From an uncultured Caryophanales bacterium (lineage in GTDB: Bacteria; Bacillota_I; Bacilli_A; RF39; UBA660): a stretch of DNA of 52,841 nucleotides. Position 1 is the first letter of the stretch; each line of letters begins with the position of its first letter. The notes beneath the pieces were generated by a model, which ran no database searches, was not told the origin of the DNA, and was given only the letters and a program-made list of their open reading frames with translations. The position numbers and the translations under genes were made by a program. Location of the stretch: contig CAMKQS010000003.1 of NCBI GenBank assembly GCA_946414975.1, positions 1 to 52,841 of the forward strand, read 5' to 3'. Shown one piece after another: positions 34,369-41,614 of this stretch.

Positions 34369-35424
34369 ATGAAGTTATTACCATTTAATGATTTTGATTT
34401 AAAAACACCAAGAATTCTTGAAGCATTAAATGAAGCTTCTAGATCACTTGCAGAATTAAAAGGATTTGCTAATTCAATTCCTAATCAACATATTTTAATA
34501 AATGCTATTACGATAAATGAAGCTAAAGATAGTAGTGAAATTGAAAATATAGTTACTACTCATGATAGTATTTATAAAGTTTTAACAGAAAGTGGATATA
34601 AAGATGAATCTGCTAAAGAAGTTGTTGATTATAGAAGTGCCATTTGGCGTGGATATGAAATAATTAAAGAAAAAGGATTTATTTCAACTAATGTTTTAGT
34701 AGAACTTCAAGGAATGATTGAACACAATAAAGCTGGTGTCAGAAAGAATTCTGGTACTAAATTAGTAAATAGTAAAACTGGAGAAGTAATTTATACTCCA
34801 CCACAAGAAGAAAAAGAAATTAGAGATTTATTAAAAAATCTTGAAAATTATATTAATGAAAATGATGATGAAGTTGATCCATTAATTAAAATGGCTTTAA
34901 TTCATTATCAATTTGAATCTATTCATCCATTCTATGATGGAAATGGAAGAACTGGAAGAATATTAAATGTTTTATATTTAGTATTAAATAATCTTTTAGA
35001 TAGTCCTATTTTATATTTAAGTAATTATATTAATAAAAATAAAGATCAATACTATAAATTGTTTACTGAATTTAGAGAAAAAAATAATTATGAAGATTGG
35101 ATTATTTATATCTTAAAAGGAATAGAAGAAACATCTAAAAATACTATTGAATTAATTAAACTAATTCAAGGTGAGATGGAATCTTATAAAGTAGAATTTA
35201 TGACTAAATTACCTAAAATATATTCTGATGAATTATTAGATTCATTATTCTTTGAAGTATATACTAGAATCAATTATATTGAAGATAGATGTGGAGTTAC
35301 AAGACAAACTGCTGCTACATACTTAAATAGTTTAGTTGATGCTGGACTTCTAGAATTTGAAAAAGTAGGTAGAGAAAGTATTTATAAAAATACTAGATTA
35401 ATTGATTTATTAAGTAATTTCTAA
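34369..35424 (+). CDS. Fic family AMP-transferase with C-terminal winged HTH
   Basis: 351 aa from ATG 34369; ATG 34354 is rejected because the SD lies between the two. An N-terminal inhibitory helix SSEIEN (residues 55-60, the S/TxxxE(G/N) motif) marks a self-inhibited class II Fic. Catalytic core HPFYDGNGRTGR at 186-197 (HPFxDGNGRxGR complete). The C-terminal domain (about 265-345; CGVTRQTAATYLNSLVDAGLLEFEKVGRESIYK) is a winged helix and could bind the paired operators upstream, giving autoregulation. Fic enzymes AMPylate target proteins; the target here is unknown. Monocistronic, flanked by toxin-antitoxin genes. Confidence 0.93.
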   Translation: MKLLPFNDFDLKTPRILEALNEASRSLAELKGFANSIPNQHILINAITINEAKDSSEIENIVTTHDSIYKVLTESGYKDESAKEVVDYRSAIWRGYEIIKEKGFISTNVLVELQGMIEHNKAGVRKNSGTKLVNSKTGEVIYTPPQEEKEIRDLLKNLENYINENDDEVDPLIKMALIHYQFESIHPFYDGNGRTGRILNVLYLVLNNLLDSPILYLSNYINKNKDQYYKLFTEFREKNNYEDWIIYILKGIEETSKNTIELIKLIQGEMESYKVEFMTKLPKIYSDELLDSLFFEVYTRINYIEDRCGVTRQTAATYLNSLVDAGLLEFEKVGRESIYKNTRLIDLLSNF

Positions 35425-35493
35425 AACATATCATACCGATAACGGTATAATAGCGTAAAAAAACTAGATGATTTCAAATAATAAATAATTTAT

Positions 35494-35523
35494 AAGTGAA
35501 TGAAAAAAATCATTCACTTTTTT
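35494..35523 (+). terminator. Terminator downstream of fic
   Basis: AAGTGAATG/CATTCACTT stem (35494-35502 with 35511-35519), A-rich loop and T run. Confidence 0.8.
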
Positions 35524-35533
35524 CTTGATAATA

Positions 35534-35553
35534 AAGGTAACATATGTTACCTT
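35534..35553. promoter_or_regulatory. 20-bp palindromic operator of the MqsR/MqsA-like module
   Basis: AAGGTAACATATGTTACCTT is a perfect 20-bp palindrome 37 bp before the toxin start. TTGATA at 35525-35530 is a plausible -35, so the palindrome would cover the spacer and -10 area. The HTH of the antitoxin encoded downstream is the likely binder. Confidence 0.7.
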
Positions 35554-35589
35554 ATGAGTAAGTAAGAAAGGAGGACACATCAATCTTTA

Positions 35590-35955
35590 ATGGACAACAG
35601 AGAAATGACTAGTTATCAATTAAAACAACTATCTAAAATAAAAAGGTTAGTTTATAGTGGTAAAAGAAAATTTCTTAAAAGAAAAGATAGAGATTATATT
35701 TTAGATTTATTAGATTTAGGAATTGATGAGGAAAGTGCATGGAAAGAAATAATGAATCTAAGTAAAGCTGATTATTAGTATGATGATAGATCAGCATATA
35801 TATTTGAAAAAGATAAAGCATTAGTATTTAAAAAGAGTATTAATGGTAACAAAGCATATATAAAAGTAAAACTAGATATTAATAAAGATGATGAAATGAC
35901 AGTATGTATTTCATTTCATAAAGATATTAAAAGAGGTGATAATAATGCATTGTGA
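35590..35955 (+). pseudogene. MqsR-like toxin gene with an in-frame amber codon
   Basis: SD AAAGGAGG lies before ATG 35590. The first 62 codons (LKQLSKIKRLVYSGKRKFLKR... LDLGIDEESAWKEIMNLSKADY) stop at TAG 35776-35778. The same frame continues with no further stop for 58 codons (YDDRSAYIFEKDKALVFKK, SINGNKAYIKVKLDIN, VCISFHKDI) to TGA 35953-35955. Joined, it is about 120 aa with the layout of Gram-positive MqsR-family toxins, whose C-terminal strand region (GNKAYIKVKL...CISFH) lies wholly after the TAG. One base change (for example TAT or TAC to TAG) explains it. The end overlaps the antitoxin start, the normal operon arrangement. The toxin is probably inactive unless the amber is read through. 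Confidence 0.75.
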
Positions 35956-36904
35956 TATTTGTAATTGTGACGATAGTTATATAAAAGTACATAAGCATTC
36001 ATATGATATTAAAGGGAAAAAAATAGAATTTAAAAGTAAAAGAAGATTCTGTAAGAATTGTAATAATTTAGTATATGATGATTATTTAGATAATGAAGCA
36101 TCTAAGAAAGCATTATCTATTTATAATGATATGTTTGGTATAAATTCAAATGAAGTATATAAATTAAGAAAGCAATTTGATTTATCTTTAGATTTCTTTT
36201 CAAGAATAATAGGATGTGCTAAAAAAACACTTATTAGTTATGAAAAAGGAAAATCAATTCCTAATGATTGTTATTTAATAGTTATTAAGAGTTTAATAGA
36301 AGAACCTAGAATAATATATACTTTAATAGATGTTAATAAGAGTGAATTTACAGAAAAAGAGTATACTAAAATTAAAGAAAAGATAAATAAATATTTTGAT
36401 AATAGTACAAATGTTAATAAAGAATTAAGTGAATACAATGGATATTCTAATTATTCATTAGATAAAATTAAAAATATTATTTTATTTTTTTCAAAAGATA
36501 ACGTTTTAAAAACAAAATTATTAAAAGAAATGTTTTATTCAGATTTTATTTATTATAAAAATAATTGCGTATCTATAACAGGGCTAGAGTATGCAAAATT
36601 ACCATATGGGCCTGTACCTGAACAATATGAGTCAATTTTAACAAAATTAATTAGTGAAAAAGTAATAAATTATAAAGTTGAGTATAATAACCAGTATGAA
36701 TGTCATAATATAAAAGCTAATTTAAATTATGATCCTAGTGTTTTTACAAAAGAAGAATTAGATGTTCTAAATATGATAAAAATGAAATTTTTAAATTTTG
36801 GTTCAAAAGAACTAGCAGACTATTCACATAAGGAAAAGGCATATACTGATACAAAACCAGGAGAAAAAATTAGTTATGATTATGCCTTTGATATAGAAAT
36901 TTAA
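35945..36904 (+). CDS. MqsA-like zinc-finger/HTH antitoxin fused to a Panacea (SocA/DUF4065) domain
   Basis: 319 aa from ATG 35945 (SD AGAGGTGA, inside the toxin gene). N terminus: two CxxC pairs (CDICNCDD, FCKNCNN), the YgiT/MqsA-type zinc finger. Then an HTH (LDFFSRIIGCAKKTLISYEKGKSIPND, about residues 80-108). C-terminal half (about 150-319): LLKEMFYSDFIYYKNNCVSITGLEYAKLPYGPVPEQY and ADYSHKEKAYTDTKPGEKISYDYA, which are Panacea/DUF4065 signatures. Panacea is a chaperone-like neutralising domain found in many antitoxins. It probably represses the operon through the palindrome at 35534 and neutralises the MqsR-like toxin. Confidence 0.85.
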   Translation: MHCDICNCDDSYIKVHKHSYDIKGKKIEFKSKRRFCKNCNNLVYDDYLDNEASKKALSIYNDMFGINSNEVYKLRKQFDLSLDFFSRIIGCAKKTLISYEKGKSIPNDCYLIVIKSLIEEPRIIYTLIDVNKSEFTEKEYTKIKEKINKYFDNSTNVNKELSEYNGYSNYSLDKIKNIILFFSKDNVLKTKLLKEMFYSDFIYYKNNCVSITGLEYAKLPYGPVPEQYESILTKLISEKVINYKVEYNNQYECHNIKANLNYDPSVFTKEELDVLNMIKMKFLNFGSKELADYSHKEKAYTDTKPGEKISYDYAFDIEI

Positions 36905-36937
36905 AAAAACTGTAGATTTCAAATCTACAGCTTTTTT
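36903..36937. terminator. Bidirectional terminator between convergent genes
   Basis: CTGTAGATT/AATCTACAG stem (36910-36918 with 36922-36930), 3-nt loop, with an A run before and a T run after. Confidence 0.85.
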
Positions 36938-37445
36938 AATCATCACTTAGTATTCCGCTTATAAAATAATTCTTTTCTTTAGAATAATTAAGTTTATATT
37001 TATATTCTACATCTAATACATCTTTTATAGCTATGAAAGCTTCATTTCTTTTATTAGTTAAAAGATTATCATTAGTGTGTACATTTAAATAACATATATC
37101 ATTCTTATCTACTACTGTACCATTTTGTGGTAAATATATTTTATTATTAATAAATACATATTCTAATACAAATGGAGTTTTATCTGTATTCTTAATTAGT
37201 ATTTGAATATAACCAGTAGCTTCTTCGATAGCTTTAAAATCAAATTCTTTTATATTAGTATTATCATAATCTTGATTAGGATCTAATACATAAAAGAGTG
37301 GTTCATTCTGTATTCTTATATCTTCTTTTCTTATTTTATTATCTTCTTTAATAGTTAGTATTACTCCCAAAACTGTCAAACCACCACTTATAATAGCAGC
37401 AAGTATTGGTACTATAATATAAATATTAATATCACTTAAACTCAT
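36936..37445 (-). CDS. Single-pass membrane protein with a cytoplasmic beta-rich domain
   Basis: 169 aa. One N-terminal membrane helix (about residues 8-30, IIVPILAAIISGGLTVLGVIL), then a basic/acidic linker (KEDNKIRKEDIRIQNEPLFYVL) and a beta-rich domain of about 120 residues. The linker-to-domain junction resembles the protein at 30046 (RLENQPIFNYIF). SD GTGAGG precedes the start on the minus strand. It lies between the MqsA-Panacea gene and the sirtuin gene and is divergent from the latter. No family name is secure; function unknown. Confidence 0.6.
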   Translation of the reverse strand: MSLSDINIYIIVPILAAIISGGLTVLGVILTIKEDNKIRKEDIRIQNEPLFYVLDPNQDYDNTNIKEFDFKAIEEATGYIQILIKNTDKTPFVLEYVFINNKIYLPQNGTVVDKNDICYLNVHTNDNLLTNKRNEAFIAIKDVLDVEYKYKLNYSKEKNYFISGILSDD

Positions 37446-37473
37446 AACTTTATCCTCACTTTATATAATTATA

Positions 37474-37502
37474 TTAACATATAAGATATTTTTTTGTAAG
37501 AT
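37474..37502. promoter_or_regulatory. Overlapping divergent promoters (sirtuin and membrane-protein genes)
   Basis: Plus strand: TTAACA at 37474-37479, 17-bp spacer and TAAGAT at 37497-37502, leading to SD AGGTGA and ATG 37520. The minus strand over the same DNA reads TTACAA-17-TAATAT toward the gene ending at 36936. The two would compete. Confidence 0.45.
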
Positions 37503-37519
37503 AGTATTAGGTGATTAAC

Positions 37520-38242
37520 ATGGATGATACAATAAAAAAATTACAAAGTATTATAAATGAATCTAATAATATAGTCTTCTTTGGAGGCGCAGGTGTTTCC
37601 ACTGAAAGTGGAATAAAAGACTTCAGAGGTAAGAATGGCCTTTATAAAAGCCTTTATAAAGGTTATCCACCTGAATATCTATTAAGTAAAGATTGCCTAG
37701 AAGAAAATACTGAATTGTTTTATGACTACTATAGAGAATATTTAAATAATGAATCAATTGAACCAAATATGACTCATTACTTTTTAACTAAACTTGAAGA
37801 ATCGGGTAAACTTAAAGCTATAGTTACTCAAAACATTGATGGATTACATGAAAAGAGTGGTTCAAAGAATGTTTTAAACATTCATGGAACAGTACTTAGA
37901 AACTATTGTAATAAATGTTTTAAAGAATATCCAAGTGATTATATATTTAAGTCTAGTGGTATCCCTAAATGTGAATGTGGTGGATTAATTAGACCTGATG
38001 TTGTACTTTATGGAGAAATGCTTAATGAATCATTTGAAGAAGCGATAAAGTATATACAAGAGTGTGATACTTTAATAGTAGGTGGAACATCTCTAAGCGT
38101 ATATCCAGCAGCATCACTTGTTAGATATTTTAATGGTAAACACTTAGTTATTATTAATGATATGGTTACACCATATGATAATAATGCAGATCTAGTTATT
38201 CATTCATCTTTAGGAGAAATTTTTTCAAAAATAAAAATTTAA
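37520..38242 (+). CDS. SIR2-family NAD-dependent protein deacylase (sirtuin)
   Basis: 240 aa from ATG 37520 (SD AGGTGA; the GTG at 37511 is part of it). VFFGGAGVSTESGIKDFRG (NAD site), VTQNIDGLHEKSG, catalytic His in NIHGTV, zinc Cys pairs (CNKC and CECGG), and IVGGTSLSVYPAASLV. The length and lack of extra domains fit a CobB-like lysine deacylase rather than the larger SIR2 proteins of defence systems. It has its own promoter and terminator, although its neighbours are addiction modules. Confidence 0.93.
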   Translation: MDDTIKKLQSIINESNNIVFFGGAGVSTESGIKDFRGKNGLYKSLYKGYPPEYLLSKDCLEENTELFYDYYREYLNNESIEPNMTHYFLTKLEESGKLKAIVTQNIDGLHEKSGSKNVLNIHGTVLRNYCNKCFKEYPSDYIFKSSGIPKCECGGLIRPDVVLYGEMLNESFEEAIKYIQECDTLIVGGTSLSVYPAASLVRYFNGKHLVIINDMVTPYDNNADLVIHSSLGEIFSKIKI

Positions 38243-38287
38243 TCTATTGAAATTATTATAGAGATGTAGTATATTACATATTGATCG

Positions 38288-38320
38288 AACTCAGGAATCT
38301 TTCGAAGCCCTGAGTCTTTT
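38288..38320 (+). terminator. Terminator after the sirtuin gene
   Basis: ACTCAGG/CCTGAGT stem (38289-38295 with 38309-38315), loop of 13 nt and T run. Confidence 0.8.
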
Positions 38321-38331
38321 TATATTTATTA

Positions 38332-38360
38332 TTGACTATAGTAACCCTAGAGGTTATAAT
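38332..38360 (+). promoter_or_regulatory. Promoter with embedded operator for the HigB-like/HTH-ImmA module
   Basis: TTGACT at 38332-38337, 17-bp spacer and TATAAT at 38355-38360. The spacer holds the inverted repeat TAACC-CTAGA-GGTTA (38342-38356), which touches the -10. The HTH protein encoded downstream is the likely repressor. Confidence 0.75.
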
Positions 38361-38382
38361 ACGTAAAAGAAAGGAGACTATA

Positions 38383-38706
38383 ATGATCGTCAGGGAGTCT
38401 ACTAAATATAAAAGAAGTTATAAAGATACTATTATAAAAAAGAAAAAGTATGAAGAACAAGAAAAAATAGAGAGACTCATTGAGATTATGATTACTTTTC
38501 CTAATTTACATAATTTTATGATTTCTCAGTATAAGGAAAAGTATCATGTAGAACAAAAGAAAGCTAACTTAAAAGAATTCTTTACCGCAAGAATAAATAA
38601 ATTAAGACTAATATTTAAAACTGTAAGTGAATATCCTTACAATTATGTAGAAATAGACGAAATAGAATTAATCGAAGTAAATGATGATCATTATAAAAAC
38701 TTGTAA
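38383..38706 (+). CDS. HigB/RelE-like toxin candidate
   Basis: 107 aa from ATG 38383, fixed by GGAG at 38373-38376 and by the promoter covering the longer frame. It is small and basic, with a helical N-terminal half, then FFTARINKLRLIFKTVSEYPYNYVEIDEIELIEVNDDHYKN. The pattern R-x-NK-x-RL ... EI-x-EIE(L)-x-E-x-NDDHY resembles RelE/HigB-fold toxins paired with HTH-ImmA proteins. The gene order (toxin first, HTH-protease second, 1 nt apart) supports a toxin-antitoxin unit. mRNA cleavage is the expected activity but is inferred. Confidence 0.6.
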   Translation: MIVRESTKYKRSYKDTIIKKKKYEEQEKIERLIEIMITFPNLHNFMISQYKEKYHVEQKKANLKEFFTARINKLRLIFKTVSEYPYNYVEIDEIELIEVNDDHYKNL

Positions 38707-38707
38707 T

Positions 38708-39727
38708 ATGATATCAGTAGGAAGTTTATTAAAAGAATATTTAGATGATAATAAAATAAGTCAAACAGAGTTTGCTGATAAATATAATATGTCTAAAAAA
38801 CATGTTAATGAAATAATCTCTGGAAAGACAGGTATTTCTTTAGATACAATGATTCTTATTAGTTTAGTAACTAATAATGATTTGAATGTCTTAATCCATT
38901 TTAATGAACATAAAAAATGTGAAGATGAATTAAAATCTAAATTTAAATCAGAAAAAGAGATTAAAGAATATTTTAATTTATTTAATATAAAAGAAATGCA
39001 AGAAAAAGAGTGGATAAAACTAAGACATATCGAAGATAACGCAACAACACTATTAGACTTAAAAAACTATTTTAAAAACAATAATATTGAAAATCATCTT
39101 AATTATGTAAAAAACAATTATTTATTTAAAGAAGCAGGAAAAAAAGATCTAATTAAAACAGCAGAGTGGATATCATACTGTGAATCTAAAATAGATAATA
39201 TAAATGAATATCCAAAATATAATTCAAATAATCTAAATGGTTTATTCAAGGAATTGTCTTTAGAAAGAATGAATAAATTTGATAAGGATAGATTAATTAA
39301 TATATTCAAAAAGTATGGAATAGTATTGATTATTGAAGAATCTCTTAAAGGATCAAAGGTTAGAGGATGTACTCATGTTAAAGTAGATACTCCAATAATA
39401 TATATGACTACATATTTAAAAAATAAAGCATCATTCTATTTTGCTTTATACCATGAGTTAGGTCATATTAAAAAAGACTATAATAAACTTAAAAATAAGA
39501 CTATTGTATATGATAGTAATATAGAAAAAGAAGAAGATTTGTTTGCATTAAATCAAATGATTCCAGAAGATTTATATAATACATTAATTACTTCTAAAGA
39601 CATAAAAGAAACATGTAAGAGTAATAATATACCTTTATCTTTCTTTTATTCAAGACTAGCTTATGAAGGAAGAATATCTTATACTTCAAAAGAGTATTTA
39701 AGTACTATTGAAAAGATTTTTGAATAA
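38708..39727 (+). CDS. HTH-XRE plus ImmA/IrrE metallopeptidase (antitoxin/regulator)
   Basis: 339 aa from ATG 38708. An in-frame ATG at 38681 inside the toxin gene would add 9 residues; neither has a strong SD, so coupling to the toxin is likely. Residues 1-65: XRE helix-turn-helix (LDDNKISQTEFADKYNMSKKHVNEIISGKTG). Residues about 215-339: ImmA/IrrE zinc peptidase with HELGH (YHELGHIKKDY). Proteins of this build act as HigA-type antitoxins or as repressors cleaved under stress. The operator in the promoter upstream fits autorepression. Confidence 0.82.
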   Translation: MISVGSLLKEYLDDNKISQTEFADKYNMSKKHVNEIISGKTGISLDTMILISLVTNNDLNVLIHFNEHKKCEDELKSKFKSEKEIKEYFNLFNIKEMQEKEWIKLRHIEDNATTLLDLKNYFKNNNIENHLNYVKNNYLFKEAGKKDLIKTAEWISYCESKIDNINEYPKYNSNNLNGLFKELSLERMNKFDKDRLINIFKKYGIVLIIEESLKGSKVRGCTHVKVDTPIIYMTTYLKNKASFYFALYHELGHIKKDYNKLKNKTIVYDSNIEKEEDLFALNQMIPEDLYNTLITSKDIKETCKSNNIPLSFFYSRLAYEGRISYTSKEYLSTIEKIFE

Positions 39728-39735
39728 TTATTTTC

Positions 39736-39763
39736 TTGTTATATTACAAATTAATGCTATAAT
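39736..39763 (+). promoter_or_regulatory. tRNA-Thr promoter
   Basis: TTGTTA at 39736-39741, 16-bp spacer and TATAAT at 39758-39763, preceded by TGC (extended -10). Confidence 0.7.
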
Positions 39764-39773
39764 TAATTTGTAA

Positions 39774-39849
39774 GCCAACTTGGCGCAATTGGTAGCGCAA
39801 CTGACTTGTAATCAGTAGGTTGCGGGTTCGATTCCTGCAGTTGGCACCA
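39774..39849 (+). tRNA. tRNA-Thr (TGT)
   Basis: 76 nt including encoded CCA. Acceptor GCCAACT/AGTTGGC, D arm with GGTAGCGC, anticodon loop CTTGTAA (TGT, reads Thr ACA), T arm GCGGG-TTCGATT-CCTGC. All four stems pair. Confidence 0.97.
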
Positions 39850-39859
39850 GTAAGAAATT

Positions 39860-39888
39860 AAGTTAAACAGAAATGTTTAACTTTTTTT
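39860..39888 (+). terminator. Terminator after tRNA-Thr
   Basis: AAGTTAAAC/GTTTAACTT stem (39860-39868 with 39875-39883), AGAAAT loop and T run. Confidence 0.85.
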
Positions 39889-39919
39889 ATTGTAAATTCT
39901 TTTGAATTTCATTAATAAA

Positions 39920-39928
39920 TGTTATTAT
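39920..39928 (+). promoter_or_regulatory. Extended -10 promoter for the PAS-REC gene
   Basis: TGTTATTAT, with TTGAAT at 39902-39907 as a possible -35 (short 15-bp spacer). SD GAGGTG precedes ATG 39953. Confidence 0.5.
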
Positions 39929-39952
39929 TAAAGAGAATAGAGGTGTCTTTTT

Positions 39953-41614
39953 ATGAATGAAATTAATGAAAAAGCATTGGTAGAACAACTTCTTAGAATA
40001 ATCAATTCAAATTATAGTGATTTTTATGCAATAGATATACCAAATGATAAAGTATATTCATTTGAGTTTAACGTAGCTAATGCACTAAAGATTAAGGGGG
40101 TACTTACATATACAGACTTCATAGATAGAGAAACAAAAAGAATAAAAGCAGAAGAAGTAGATCAATACTTTGCTGCACTTTCTTTAACTAAACTTGAAGG
40201 TCTTTATGCAAATGGTATTCACGAGTCTAAAGTTAAATATCGTAGACTTTGTGAAACAGGTGAATACAGATGGTATCAAAACATAATTAACTACTTACCA
40301 TTTGAAAATGGTAAACTTATATTCATGATGAGTGAAGATGTTAATGATAGACTTACAGATACTGAAGAACATACACTTAAACTTGAAAGACAAGTAGGTG
40401 AATATAAGACAGCTCTACAAGAAGAAAGAGATCAAATTGGTAATGCTATTCTTCAAGTTAATAATACACTTGCTGCCCAAGGCAATGGTGGATTTGAGCT
40501 TAACAACACTAGGGACTATATCAACTCTGTATTTAATAAAGTATCAGTTGATAATCCTGAATTAAATAAAGTATTATCTACTAAGATAGCTCAAACAAGT
40601 AATTCTATGAAAAAGTATATCTTAATTGTTGATGATTCAGCAGTTATAAGAAATTCTTTAAAAAGAATATTTGTTGATAACTATGAAATAGTTATGGCTA
40701 AGAATGGTGATGAAGCTATAGAGATTATTAATAAGAATATTATTAGTAATAACTTTAATGATGATAGATTAAATATCGTAGGTATTCTTCTAGATTTATT
40801 AATGCCTGGTAAAAATGGATTTGATGTATTAAATTACTTAAAACAATATAGAGTATTTAATAAAGTACCAGTAGCTATTATCTCTGGTGATGAAAAACCA
40901 GAAACCAGAAAAAGAGTATATGAATACGATATCGTAGATATGCTTGAAAAACCATTTAATACTGAAAATATTAAGAAACGTATTTCAAAGATTATTTCTT
41001 TATATGAAACAGGAAATACTCTACAAAGTATGGTAACTAATCAAGCTAAAGCTTTGGAAGAGAATAAAGGTGGATGTGAAGGAATAAATGAAGTTATTGC
41101 AAACATAGTTAAAAATATTCATAATTCTGAAGTTTCACATAAACTTACAAATTATACATTAGCTTTAGCTAATGAATTAAGACTATCAGTTCCAAGTTTA
41201 AATATTGATGATATTTTTATTAAAGCAATAACTAATACTTGTTATTTATATAACATAGGATCTATTGCTATGGATAATACAAAACCATTAACAAAAGAAT
41301 ATGTACTTGAAGAAATAAAATATGCTGAAGAAATAATTAATGCAATTTTAGTAGAACCAAATGAAATTAAAATTGCTACAAATATAGTTAGATATTCATG
41401 TGAAACAAATAATGGCAGAGGACTTCCAAATGGAATCCAAGGAGTTGATATTCCAATCGAAGCTGCGATTGTATCACTTGCAGTAAGACTAGCAAATGAT
41501 AGAAGTAAACGTCCAATCAGAGAAGTTGCTATTTCTGTTATTGAAGAAGAATCAACTAGATATAATCCTAATGTATTAAAAGCATTGAATACAATTAAGG
41601 ATAAACTAGATTAA
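39953..41614 (+). CDS. PAS-like sensor, response-regulator receiver and degenerate HD-GYP protein
   Basis: 553 aa. Residues about 15-130: PAS-like sensor (FYAIDIPNDKVYSF; GEYRWYQN). A coiled coil follows (about 138-165). Residues 222-350: receiver domain with Asp227-Asp228, phospho-acceptor Asp281 (LLDLLMPGKNG), Ser311 and Lys333 (EKPF), all present. Residues about 385-553 align with HD-GYP, but the metal ligands are lost: LHDIGKI is LYNIGSI (432-438), the HHE motif is SCE (482-484) and GYP is GLP. So it should receive a phosphoryl group but not cleave cyclic di-GMP; binding or signalling by shape is more likely. The next gene overlaps (TAATG). Confidence 0.8.
   Translation: MNEINEKALVEQLLRIINSNYSDFYAIDIPNDKVYSFEFNVANALKIKGVLTYTDFIDRETKRIKAEEVDQYFAALSLTKLEGLYANGIHESKVKYRRLCETGEYRWYQNIINYLPFENGKLIFMMSEDVNDRLTDTEEHTLKLERQVGEYKTALQEERDQIGNAILQVNNTLAAQGNGGFELNNTRDYINSVFNKVSVDNPELNKVLSTKIAQTSNSMKKYILIVDDSAVIRNSLKRIFVDNYEIVMAKNGDEAIEIINKNIISNNFNDDRLNIVGILLDLLMPGKNGFDVLNYLKQYRVFNKVPVAIISGDEKPETRKRVYEYDIVDMLEKPFNTENIKKRISKIISLYETGNTLQSMVTNQAKALEENKGGCEGINEVIANIVKNIHNSEVSHKLTNYTLALANELRLSVPSLNIDDIFIKAITNTCYLYNIGSIAMDNTKPLTKEYVLEEIKYAEEIINAILVEPNEIKIATNIVRYSCETNNGRGLPNGIQGVDIPIEAAIVSLAVRLANDRSKRPIREVAISVIEEESTRYNPNVLKALNTIKDKLD

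Noticed and set aside
35534..35553. The palindrome as a plasmid or phage origin element
   Set aside because: It is a single copy directly before a toxin-antitoxin pair with an HTH protein; an operator is the simpler reading.
1619..35778. Idea that TAG is recoded in part of this DNA, since several accessory genes carry in-frame TAG
   Set aside because: Intact genes end in TAG (for example 9320-9322 and whiA at 43586-43588), and the TAGs in the KilA-N gene replace Trp while the one in the toxin replaces a different residue, so separate nonsense mutations explain them.
37520..38242. Sirtuin as a defence-system SIR2 effector
   Set aside because: It is a compact CobB-like enzyme with the zinc Cys pairs and no partner Argonaute, NADase extension or other defence gene in its operon.
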